DNA of 64,000 bases from Bacillota bacterium (GTDB lineage: Bacteria; Bacillota_I; Bacilli_A; Erysipelotrichales; Erysipelotrichaceae): the NCBI GenBank assembly GCA_023249475.1, contig JAHFCO010000004.1, forward strand, positions 1-64,000, given 5' to 3'. Of this stretch, positions 51,331-58,446 are shown one piece after another. A program made the position numbers and the translations under genes. Within the stretch, counting starts at the first letter, position 1, and each line of letters starts with the position of its first letter. Under the pieces are notes generated by a model that worked only from the letters and a program-made list of their open reading frames with translations, did not search any database and was not told the origin of the DNA.

Positions 51331-52060
51331 GGGATTCCTCCTTGTGCGGGTGGCTGTGTTTGTGGCGCAGTTCTTCTTCGATCTGCGATTTTTCCAATTC
51401 GACGATCGAAGTTTCTTCCAGACAGTAGACGGTATCCGCGAACTCCTTCGCCAAGCCCATGTCGTGGGTGATCACGATGATCGTCGTGTTGCGTTTCATG
51501 TTGATTTCCTTCAGAAGGGCGAAGAAAGTGTGGGAAAAGGAAGGATCCAGCGACGAGGTGGGTTCATCCAACAAGATCGCATCGGGGTCGCACATCAAGG
51601 CTTGGGCGAGGAAGACCCGTTGGATCTGTCCCCCGGACAAGTCGGAAAGCAAGGTGTCCGAACTTTCAGGCAAACCGACCAAATCCAGGACGTCGACCGC
51701 TTTCTTACGGTCTTCCACCGTGTAGCGATCCAACCATTTCTTGCGTCCGTTGAGCGCGGACAAGACGACTTCCTGGGCGGTCGCGGGAAAACCGCCGTGT
51801 TGCGCGGCGGCGTTTTGTCTGACGTAGGCGACATGTCCTTTCGGATCGATCCGTCGGTCTTTTTCATCGACCCATCGGATCTCCCCTTCCTGCGGGATAC
51901 TGACGCCGCATAACAGGTTCATCAGCGTGCTCTTGCCCGAACCGTTGGCGCCGACGATGACGCAGAATTCCCCGGGTTTCACGCTGAAATCCGTTTCTTC
52001 GATGATGCATCGGTTTTGGTAGCAAAACCGTAAATGTTCTCCTCTTACCCCTAGATTCAT
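51311..52060 (-). CDS. znuC: Metal ABC transporter ATP-binding protein, ZnuC-like
   Basis: A 249-residue ATPase: Walker A 'IVGANGSGKSTLMNLL', Q-loop 'YVRQNA', signature 'DLSGGQIQRVFLAQAL', Walker B 'AILLDEPTSSLD' and H-loop 'VITHD'. The C-terminus is His-rich ('EELRHKHSHPHKEESHGS'), which fits a zinc-handling protein. It lies one base downstream of the znuA stop. Confidence 0.93.
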   Translation of the reverse strand: MNLGVRGEHLRFCYQNRCIIEETDFSVKPGEFCVIVGANGSGKSTLMNLLCGVSIPQEGEIRWVDEKDRRIDPKGHVAYVRQNAAAQHGGFPATAQEVVLSALNGRKKWLDRYTVEDRKKAVDVLDLVGLPESSDTLLSDLSGGQIQRVFLAQALMCDPDAILLDEPTSSLDPSFSHTFFALLKEINMKRNTTIIVITHDMGLAKEFADTVYCLEETSIVELEKSQIEEELRHKHSHPHKEESHGSVQL

Positions 52061-52061
52061 C

Positions 52062-52925
52062 TTAGTTCGCTCCTAACGCGATTTTAAGCCCGTCCAGATT
52101 CTTTTCCATGAGGCTGAAGTAACTTTCCCCCGCCTCGATCTCCTCTTCGCTGAGACTCTCGATCGGGTTCAGCGTCCTGATCATCGCCTGGGTTTCGTTG
52201 GCGATCGCTTCGGCGATCTTGGGGTCCAGATTCTCTTCACTGAAGATCACCGGGATCTTTTCCGCATTCACCAGATCGATGATTTCCTTGAGTCGCTTCG
52301 CATCCACGTCCCCCTCGGGGTTGGCCCCGGCGATAGATCGTTGGGTCAAGCCATAGGCAAGGGCGAGATAGGAGAACGCATCGTGGGCAGGGATGAAGAG
52401 ATCGCGTTGACGGTTCGCGAGGGAAGTTTCAAACAAATCATCCAATCCTTCCAGTTCTTGCACCAACGCTTGCGTATTGGCACGATAAGTCGCTTCGTTT
52501 TCAGGATCTTTTTCGACCAAGGCGTTCTGGATCTTGATCGCGATTTCCTTCGCGAGCATCGGGTCGAGCCAAATGTGCGGATCGCTTTCGTCCCCCATCA
52601 GTCCGTCCCCGGTACGTACGACCAAGGTGTCTTTCAATCCGGCAGCCACTTCGTCGAGCCAGGATTCAAAACTCGAACCGATGGCCAAGAGCACATCGCT
52701 CTTGTCCAACAAGATGCGGTCTTGCGCACTCAGTTCGAAATCGTGCGCTTCGACCCCCGGCGGGACCAGGTTCACCACATCCACCAGATCGCCCCCGATC
52801 CGTTGGGAGAACTCTTCCAAGACATACACGCCGACGACGATGGACAATCGATCGTCGTTTGGTTTTTTCGTGCATCCCGACAGACTCAACATCAGGATGA
52901 TCAGTACGGTTAGTATTCGTTTCAT
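52062..52925 (-). CDS. znuA: Zinc/manganese-binding lipoprotein, ZnuA-like
   Basis: A 287-residue cluster A-I solute-binding protein. Lipoprotein signal MKRILTVLIILMLSLSGC with a lipobox Cys (18); metal ligands 'GVEAHDFELSAQD' (His), 'DESDPHIWLDPMLA' (His), 'IPAHDAFSYLA' (His) and 'IFSEENLDPKIAEAIA' (Glu/Asp). It has no His-rich loop. ATG 52925 follows GGGAGAG by 4-5 bases. First gene of znuACB-zur. Confidence 0.92.
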   Translation of the reverse strand: MKRILTVLIILMLSLSGCTKKPNDDRLSIVVGVYVLEEFSQRIGGDLVDVVNLVPPGVEAHDFELSAQDRILLDKSDVLLAIGSSFESWLDEVAAGLKDTLVVRTGDGLMGDESDPHIWLDPMLAKEIAIKIQNALVEKDPENEATYRANTQALVQELEGLDDLFETSLANRQRDLFIPAHDAFSYLALAYGLTQRSIAGANPEGDVDAKRLKEIIDLVNAEKIPVIFSEENLDPKIAEAIANETQAMIRTLNPIESLSEEEIEAGESYFSLMEKNLDGLKIALGAN

Positions 52926-52938
52926 ACACTCTCCCACT

Positions 52939-52953
52939 TGCGAAACATTCGCA
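52939..52953 (-). promoter_or_regulatory. Candidate operator of the zinc-uptake operon
   Basis: Perfect palindrome TGCGAA-TGT-TTCGCA 13 bases before the znuA start codon, where a repressor would block transcription. It may be the Zur box of this organism, although it does not match the usual Firmicutes TCGTAATnATTACGA form. Confidence 0.45.
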
Positions 52954-52986
52954 TCTGGATATAGGATAATCCTTTTTTGGACGAAT

Positions 52987-53020
52987 GAAAAGGATAAAGC
53001 CTTGTTTCAAGCTTTATCCT
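52987..53020 (-). terminator. Terminator of corA
   Basis: AGGATAAAGC/GCTTTATCCT perfect 10-bp stem with a 10-base loop and a T tract on the minus strand, just past the corA stop. Confidence 0.88.
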
Positions 53021-53026
53021 GTTCGA

Positions 53027-54022
53027 TCAGAACCATTTTTTCCGTTTAAAGTAGACGATCATCGCAATGGCGATCAAGCTCATCAAGATCAAGGCGAACG
53101 GATAACCGTAGATCCAAGGGATTTCCGGCATGTATTTGAAGTTCATGCCATAGACGCCGGCGATGAAGGTCAAGGGGATGAAGATGGTCGAAATGATGGT
53201 CAAGACCTTCATGATTTCGTTCATCCGGTTGGAGTTTCCCGAGAGATAAAGGTCCATCATCCCCGACAACAGTTCACGATAGGTTTCGATCGTATCGATG
53301 CTTTGGTAGACATGGTCGTAGACATCCCTCAGATACGGTATGGTTTCCTTGTTGATTTCCTTGGGTTGATCGCTCAGCATCCGTGAAATCACCTCACGCA
53401 ATGGCCAGATCGCCCGATGCAGGAACAATAGATCGCGTTTGTATTGTCGCAACGTGGTCAAGAGGGCGATGTTGGGATGCTCAAGCAGGTCTTCTTCGCT
53501 CTCTTCGATTTTTTCACCCAGGACTTCCAACACGTCGAAATAGGCATCGATGATCGAATCCACGATGGCATAGACCAGATGGTCGCTCTTCCCTTTACGT
53601 AGGTTGCTATCTTCGTTTTCAAGCCGTTTCCGTATCCCGTCGAAGACATCGCCGTTTCTTTCGCCGATGGTGATGACGGTTTCCATGTCAAACAAGATCG
53701 ACAGTTGTTCGAACACCAGCTCCTCGTCGGCATAGTAAATCATCTTCAACATGATGTACGCATATTCATCATACGATTCGATCTTGGGTCGCTGTCCGAC
53801 GACCAAGACATCCTCCACGATCATCGGATGGATCCCGAACGGTTCCAAAATGCTTTCGACCCGGTCGTGGTCGCTGATCCCGTCGACATTGATCCAGGTG
53901 ACGGTCGGAGCGAACGGACGACTCTCGCCAACATAGTCGGAGTACGGGATCTTTTTGATTTCCTTAGGTGAATAGATCGTAACTTCGATTTCCTGGTTGT
54001 CCAGGATGGTTTCAGCATTCAT
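53027..54022 (-). CDS. corA: CorA-type magnesium/cobalt transporter
   Basis: A 331-residue CorA. A large cytoplasmic domain ends in the stalk helix 'YRELLSGMMDLYLSGNSNRMNEIMKVLTIISTIFIPLTFIAGVYGMNFKYMPEIPWIYGYPFALILMSLIAIAMIVYFKRKKWF'. This holds TM1, the GMN selectivity motif and TM2, ending in a basic tail. A pentameric Mg2+ channel. It has a TGnTAAAAT -10 about 32-37 bases upstream (54054-54059). Confidence 0.93.
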   Translation of the reverse strand: MNAETILDNQEIEVTIYSPKEIKKIPYSDYVGESRPFAPTVTWINVDGISDHDRVESILEPFGIHPMIVEDVLVVGQRPKIESYDEYAYIMLKMIYYADEELVFEQLSILFDMETVITIGERNGDVFDGIRKRLENEDSNLRKGKSDHLVYAIVDSIIDAYFDVLEVLGEKIEESEEDLLEHPNIALLTTLRQYKRDLLFLHRAIWPLREVISRMLSDQPKEINKETIPYLRDVYDHVYQSIDTIETYRELLSGMMDLYLSGNSNRMNEIMKVLTIISTIFIPLTFIAGVYGMNFKYMPEIPWIYGYPFALILMSLIAIAMIVYFKRKKWF

Positions 54023-54159
54023 CTGTTTTCCTCTTTCGCCGCTTTTCTACATTTTAGCACACTCTCGCGTCTTTCGACGCACTCCGCCGACAAACCCTTA
54101 CCCAAATCCGAAGGATGACGAGGCGGACGTCCTTTTTCGTCGGTCTTGTCTGTTTGTCC

Positions 54160-54187
54160 TTTTCACCCGACGTCTTGGTGGTATAAT
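54160..54187 (+). promoter_or_regulatory. Promoter of the fluoride-responsive antiporter gene
   Basis: -10 TATAAT (54182-54187) with a weak -35 TTTTCA (54160-54165) at 16 bases. The riboswitch begins at the expected start of transcription. Confidence 0.68.
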
Positions 54188-54192
54188 ACTGA

Positions 54193-54252
54193 CGGGCATG
54201 AAGTACTCCCATAGCTCTGCTTAAACCGCCAAAGGCTGATGACTTCTACGAT
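54193..54252 (+). ncRNA. Fluoride riboswitch (crcB motif)
   Basis: The leader reads GGGCATGAAGTACTCCC, then a linker, AAACC, GCC-AAA-GGC, and TGATGACTTCTACG. It matches the crcB aptamer layout: helix AUGAAGU with ACUUC(U), a GCC/GGC hairpin, the conserved CUGAUGACUUCUAC 3' strand, and a GGG/CCC pseudoknot. The gene downstream is a cation/proton antiporter, a known fluoride-riboswitch target class. The 3' strand is also part of a terminator stem, giving a direct on/off mechanism. Confidence 0.86.
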
Positions 54253-54278
54253 CTTTGGATCGCGGTCACGGCTTTTTT
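54235..54278 (+). terminator. Riboswitch-controlled intrinsic terminator
   Basis: GCTGATGAC (54235-54243) can pair with GTCACGGC (54265-54272), leaving one bulged A. The stem encloses an inner CGATC/GATCG hairpin and is followed by seven T residues. The 5' arm lies in the aptamer's conserved 3' strand, so the two folds exclude each other. Confidence 0.75.
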
Positions 54279-54294
54279 TAAAGGAGGAATCGAA

Positions 54295-55473
54295 ATGTTG
54301 CTGAGTCTCGCCTTGATCTTGATCACTTCCCTTTTCCTGGGCGGGGTCATGAACCGTTTAAAACTCCCCGCCTTGTTGGGGATGTTGTTGTCGGGGATTC
54401 TGTTGGGTCCCTTTGTCTTCAACCAAATCTCCCCCAAATTGTTGGACATCTCGTCGGAAATCCGTCAGATCGCCCTGATCATCATTTTATTTCGTGCCGG
54501 TCTATCGCTAGATCTTAGCGACCTGAAGAAAGTCGGCCGGCCGGCGTTCTTTCTCTGCTTTGTGCCCGCGACTTTTGAAATCTTGGCCGTCACATTTCTT
54601 GGACCTTTACTTTTGGGCTTGTCGCCCTTGGATGCGGCGATCTTGGGATCGATCCTTGCAGCCGTTTCACCGGCCGTCGTCGTCCCCCGCATGCTTCATT
54701 TGATGGAGGCGGGCTATGGTCGCGACCATCGGATCCCCCAGATGATCATGGCGGGTGCCTCGGTCGACGACATTTATGTCATCGTCGTTTTCACCGGATT
54801 GATCGCCCTATCGACCGGCGGAACCTTCGGTTGGCTGACCTTGACCAACGTCCCGCTCGCCGTCATCCTCGGAGCGACGATCGGTTATCTGCTGGGTTGT
54901 GGTTTGGTTGTTTTCTTTAAAAAAGTGCATATGCGGGATACCGTGAAAGTCATCCTGTTGTTGAGCGCCAGCTTCTTTCTTGTCAGTCTGGAAAGCGCAC
55001 TCGTCGGTAAGTTCGCCTTCTCCGGCTACATCGCCGTCATGGCGTTGGGGATCGCGATCCTCAAAAACTACGCGATCCTGGCGAAGCGTTTGTCCGGGAA
55101 ATTCTCGAAAGTCTGGGTCGCCGCGGAACTGTTCCTCTTCGTGATGGTCGGTGCCGCCGTCCAAATTTCAAGTCTTCAGACCGTCGGTTACCTAGCGGTC
55201 GCCCTGATCCTCCTCGCGCTTGTGGTCCGAAGCCTGGGGGTCTTGTTGAGTCTATCCAAAACCTCGCTCACCTCCAAGGAGAAACGCTTCTGCGTCTATG
55301 CCTATCTACCCAAAGCGACCGTCCAGGCCGCGATCGGAAGCATCCCGCTTTCATTGGGACTGGCTTCGGGGAACACGTTGCTCAGTGTCGCCGTCTTGTC
55401 CATCTTGATCAGCGCCCCCTTGGGAGCCATCCTGATCGACATGAACTTTGCTCGACTTTTACAGAAAAAATAG
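54295..55473 (+). CDS. Monovalent cation/proton antiporter, CPA2 (KefB/NapA-like)
   Basis: A 392-residue membrane protein with about 11-12 helices: 'LALILITSLFLGGVMNRLKLPALLGMLLSGILLGPFVF', 'RQIALIIILFRAGLSLDLSDLKKVGRPAFFLCFVPATFEILAVTFLGPLLLG', 'AAILGSILAAVSPAVVVPRML', 'AGASVDDIYVIVVFTGL'. The ASVDD acidic pair marks the ion-binding site of CPA-type exchangers. There is no C-terminal TrkA/RCK domain. The fluoride riboswitch in its leader suggests a role in fluoride stress, perhaps by pH or ion balance or by moving fluoride itself (inference). Confidence 0.88.
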   Translation: MLLSLALILITSLFLGGVMNRLKLPALLGMLLSGILLGPFVFNQISPKLLDISSEIRQIALIIILFRAGLSLDLSDLKKVGRPAFFLCFVPATFEILAVTFLGPLLLGLSPLDAAILGSILAAVSPAVVVPRMLHLMEAGYGRDHRIPQMIMAGASVDDIYVIVVFTGLIALSTGGTFGWLTLTNVPLAVILGATIGYLLGCGLVVFFKKVHMRDTVKVILLLSASFFLVSLESALVGKFAFSGYIAVMALGIAILKNYAILAKRLSGKFSKVWVAAELFLFVMVGAAVQISSLQTVGYLAVALILLALVVRSLGVLLSLSKTSLTSKEKRFCVYAYLPKATVQAAIGSIPLSLGLASGNTLLSVAVLSILISAPLGAILIDMNFARLLQKK

Positions 55474-55490
55474 GCGTTTCGCCTATTATT
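55465..55490. terminator. Bidirectional terminator
   Basis: AATAGGCG/CGCCTATT stem with a TTT loop between the convergent antiporter and DUF438 genes, with A and T tracts on either side. Confidence 0.85.
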
Positions 55491-56652
55491 CGTTTTTCCA
55501 CGATAAGATCCGCCGTTCACCTTCAAGTGCCCGGATTTCACTTACGTTCTGACTGACTTCCAAAGTACCCAGGTAGTATCCATCTTCATTGCGTAAAGCG
55601 AAATATTGGATCAGTACGAACTTGGGACCCATCTGGATCCAGAAGGTCGCGCTGTCCTGGGTTTTGTTTTTGAAGGACTCGATGATGTCCAAGACCACAT
55701 GGACGCTTTGGGGAGGATGACAGTTGCGAACATCACGACCGATGATGGCCGGGGATCGTGGAAAGATCCGGTCTTTTCCTTTGTTGAAGAAGCGTACTTT
55801 GTCTTGATCGTCGACGAAGGTCACATCGACCGGAAGTGCGGAGAATAATGACAGCAGCTGTTCGCTGCTCATCGATCCGGTGGAGGTGGTGAAACTTCCG
55901 TCGGGGATCGAGGTTTTGGTATGGCTTGCCGGTTTTTTCGGGGTGTCGATGTAGGGGAAGCCGTACTCGAAACTCTCCTCCAGCAAGGCGTCCAGTTCGT
56001 TGACGGAAAGGATTTCGCTTGCGATCGGGAATAAAATACGTTCTTCCTTTTCGATGTTTCCATACAGTTGGAAATAGAGAATTCCGATCTGCGTCTCGAT
56101 TTCTTTGGGATCCAGGTCCGTTTTAACGAAACAACGGATGCAGGTCTTGAGTTGGCGGCGGATGTCGTCATGCAGCGCCCACATGATCTTCAATCCGACG
56201 AATCGTTCGTTTTTCAACTCGAGCGCAGGAAACAACAGATTCTCTTTCTTAAGATAATGGGCGTTGAAGGCATTGAGATCGCCCAGGAAATCGAGGTAGA
56301 CGAGTTTATCACCTACATAATCCCGTTTCAACAGGGTCGGGCGAAGCGTGTCCAAACGCTTCGCCAAGGCTTTGTTTTCTTCCAGTAAGGTCCACAAGAA
56401 AGATCCCTGAGCCGGTTGGGTCCAGACATGGTTCTTCAGTGCGGTCGAAAAGACATGGACGAACTTATCCAAAGTTTCCAAGACATCCTTCACTTCTTCG
56501 CCATCGACCAAGCGACGGTTCATGAGTTCCATTGTTTCCATCGGTGTGATCGACGTGATGTCTTCTTTGAATTCTTGGTACAGTGGAAATCCGCTTTCCG
56601 TCTTGCTTCGCCGGATGTATTCTTCCAAACGTTGGATGCGCAGCTTATCCAT
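55486..56652 (-). CDS. DUF438 / hemerythrin-like / PAS domain protein
   Basis: A 388-residue soluble sensor-type protein. An N-terminal DUF438 segment (about 1-65) is followed by a hemerythrin/HHE-like helical bundle (about 70-220) with 'HVFSTALKNHVWTQPAQGSFLWTLLEENKAL', 'FNAHYLKKENLLFPALE', 'LHDDIRRQL' and 'NIEKEERILFPIASEIL'. A C-terminal PAS domain (about 265-385) has 'LPVDVTFVDDQDKVRFFNKGKDRIFPRSPAIIGRDVRNCHPPQSVHVV'. Relatives may sense oxygen or nitric oxide through a di-iron site and haem. It overlaps the SDR gene by 8 bases. Confidence 0.86.
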   Translation of the reverse strand: MDKLRIQRLEEYIRRSKTESGFPLYQEFKEDITSITPMETMELMNRRLVDGEEVKDVLETLDKFVHVFSTALKNHVWTQPAQGSFLWTLLEENKALAKRLDTLRPTLLKRDYVGDKLVYLDFLGDLNAFNAHYLKKENLLFPALELKNERFVGLKIMWALHDDIRRQLKTCIRCFVKTDLDPKEIETQIGILYFQLYGNIEKEERILFPIASEILSVNELDALLEESFEYGFPYIDTPKKPASHTKTSIPDGSFTTSTGSMSSEQLLSLFSALPVDVTFVDDQDKVRFFNKGKDRIFPRSPAIIGRDVRNCHPPQSVHVVLDIIESFKNKTQDSATFWIQMGPKFVLIQYFALRNEDGYYLGTLEVSQNVSEIRALEGERRILSWKNE

Positions 56653-57388
56653 GGTTCTCCTTTGTGGCGAAAGTCCACCCTTCGTCGTGATGGTAGATCA
56701 TGCGTTTACTCATGCCGCCGTCGATCGTGATCGTTTCACCGGTGATGAAACCGGCGTCTTCGCTTGCGAGAAACACTACGGCTTTGGCGATGTCTCCGGG
56801 TGTACCGACCCGTCCGACCGGGTGTTGCAGAAGGTCGGAATCGCTAAGAGTACTTGGTTTTGTCTGGATCCACCCCGGGGCGATCGCATTGACACGGACT
56901 TTGGGTCCAAGGGACAACGCCGCCGCATGGGTGAGTGAACCGAGTGCGCCTTTCGCCATCGCATAGCCTTCGCTGTCGGCTTGGGATTGAAAAGCGCGGG
57001 TCGAGAGAAGATTGATGATGGAGGAAGACTCGTTCATGGATTCGCTTAGTTGAAGGATCAAATCATAGGGCGCGATCGCCCCGAGTTCGATCGCCTTACG
57101 GATGGCTTCGGTCGGGGTGTGGCTGCGTAGTCCGGTCGTGAACACCATCGCGTTGTTGACCAGGACGTCGACTTTTCGCTTCGATTTCAGGATTTCGTCC
57201 ACGAAGAATTTCCGATCTTCGTCAAGTGTCAAATCCCCTTGGATCCATACAAGGTTCGCTGCGGATTGTCCGTGCTGAAGATCCATCATAAAGACAAACG
57301 CCCCTTCGGCTAGAAACGCGTCGACGATCGCTTTCCCGATGCCTTGCGCACCGCCTGTCACCACGATGACCTTGTCGCTGAATCGCAT
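56645..57388 (-). CDS. Short-chain dehydrogenase/reductase
   Basis: A 247-residue classical SDR with 'KVIVVTGGAQGIGKAIVDAFLAEGAFVFMMDLQ', 'VDVLVNNAMVFTTG', catalytic region 'SIINLLSTRAFQSQADSEGYAMAKGALGSLTHAAALSLGP' (S, YxxxK) and 'VNAIAPGWIQT'. The conserved C-terminal 'FITGETITIDGGM' is complete. The Asp after the second beta strand favours NAD(H). It follows the HAD gene by one base. Confidence 0.9.
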   Translation of the reverse strand: MRFSDKVIVVTGGAQGIGKAIVDAFLAEGAFVFMMDLQHGQSAANLVWIQGDLTLDEDRKFFVDEILKSKRKVDVLVNNAMVFTTGLRSHTPTEAIRKAIELGAIAPYDLILQLSESMNESSSIINLLSTRAFQSQADSEGYAMAKGALGSLTHAAALSLGPKVRVNAIAPGWIQTKPSTLSDSDLLQHPVGRVGTPGDIAKAVVFLASEDAGFITGETITIDGGMSKRMIYHHDEGWTFATKENHG

Positions 57389-57389
57389 A

Positions 57390-58118
57390 TCAGTCGCCTT
57401 CCGTCAAATCCGGCAGGCTTTCCACGAAGCGCAGGAAATCGGCGTAGGTCCCGATGTGGTCCGCCACCACTTCCTTGTTCTTCCGGTTGACCATATGGTT
57501 GGTGATCAGATAGGTCGAAATGCCCAGTTGTTTCGCCACCATGTCTTCTTCCACGTCGTTGCCGACCATCAGTACTTCTTCTCCGTCTTTCTTCAAGACG
57601 TCAAGCAGTTCCTGAAAGAACATGGGTTGGGGTTTACAGTAGTGGTTATCCTCGAAGGACGTCACGTAGGAGAAATCATTGCGGTCGAGCCCCGTCCATT
57701 CGATGCGTTTTTCGATGGCAAGGCGAGGGAACATGGGGTTGGTCGCGACCACCAGGTCATAGCCCTTCTTTTTCAAGAGGGCGACGGACTCGTGGACTTC
57801 GACGCTTTCGATCACGGCTTCACGGACTTTATCGAAACCGGTCTTGTAGAACTCGATGAACCGCTCCTGCATTTCACCCAGGTTCCCGTTGACCACGCTT
57901 CCCAGGGCTTCCATGAAGGCGGTCTCGTTGGTGACATGCCGCGTATCCGCGACCATCGCCTTGGTGGCGTTCCAGATCAGCTGGATGAATTCCTGGGGGC
58001 TATACAAGTCGGTGAAACGGGCGGAAAGGTTCCCGAAATAAAGTTCTTCGAACTTCTTGTTGTCGATGGGGAGCAAGGTCCCGTCCAAATCAAAGAAAAA
58101 GGTCGTCAATGGTTTCAT
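57390..58118 (-). CDS. HAD-family phosphatase
   Basis: A 242-residue HAD hydrolase: motif I 'FFFDLDGTLLPID', motif II 'LVVATNP', the conserved Lys in 'NHYCKPQPMFF' and motif IV 'VLMVGNDVEEDM'. The cap is helical (C1). GAGGTAA lies upstream of the ATG. It heads a HAD-SDR-DUF438 operon with a strong promoter. Confidence 0.88.
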   Translation of the reverse strand: MKPLTTFFFDLDGTLLPIDNKKFEELYFGNLSARFTDLYSPQEFIQLIWNATKAMVADTRHVTNETAFMEALGSVVNGNLGEMQERFIEFYKTGFDKVREAVIESVEVHESVALLKKKGYDLVVATNPMFPRLAIEKRIEWTGLDRNDFSYVTSFEDNHYCKPQPMFFQELLDVLKKDGEEVLMVGNDVEEDMVAKQLGISTYLITNHMVNRKNKEVVADHIGTYADFLRFVESLPDLTEGD

Positions 58119-58137
58119 ACACTTACCTCACGTAGGT

Positions 58138-58167
58138 ATTGTAGGGTTTGACGACCCGTGATGTCAA
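58138..58167 (-). promoter_or_regulatory. Promoter of the HAD-SDR-DUF438 operon
   Basis: Minus-strand consensus -35 TTGACA (58162-58167), 18-base spacer, -10 TACAAT (58138-58143), 19 bases upstream of the start codon. Confidence 0.78.
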
Positions 58168-58180
58168 ATGAAACGGATGT

Positions 58181-58402
58181 TCAACCGCCGCCGACCGGCG
58201 GGAAGAGGGCGATGACATCGCCGTCTTTGACGCTGTCCCGGGGTTGACTGTGCATCCCGTTGATCAACAGGATGGCGACGTCGCTTGCGGGGATGTTGAG
58301 TTCATGCAGGATGCTGTCGGCATCTCTAAAGTTCTCCGGCTCGAAAAACAGGATCTTCCCGCGGTTCTCCCGTAATGTCGCAAACAATCGGATTTCGATC
58401 AT
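58181..58402 (-). CDS. MoaD/ThiS-family sulfur carrier
   Basis: A 73-residue ubiquitin-like protein: 'MIEIRLFATLRENRG...' and C-terminal 'DGDVIALFPPVGGG' with the diglycine end that is adenylated and thiocarboxylated. Placed directly after the tungsten AOR gene, it probably gives sulfur to the pyranopterin dithiolene of the tungsten cofactor. AAGGAGG lies 5 bases upstream, right after the terminator T-run. MoaE is not in the window. Confidence 0.88.
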   Translation of the reverse strand: MIEIRLFATLRENRGKILFFEPENFRDADSILHELNIPASDVAILLINGMHSQPRDSVKDGDVIALFPPVGGG

Positions 58403-58413
58403 AGGTCCTCCTT

Positions 58414-58440
58414 AAAAAACCGGGAGGATTTCTCCTCCCG
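58414..58440 (-). terminator. Terminator between the AOR and moaD-like genes
   Basis: CGGGAGGA/TCCTCCCG perfect stem with a 4-base loop and six T residues on the minus strand, immediately before the ribosome site of the moaD-like gene. The latter is then expressed either by read-through or at a reduced level. Confidence 0.82.
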
Positions 58441-58446
58441 CTTTGA

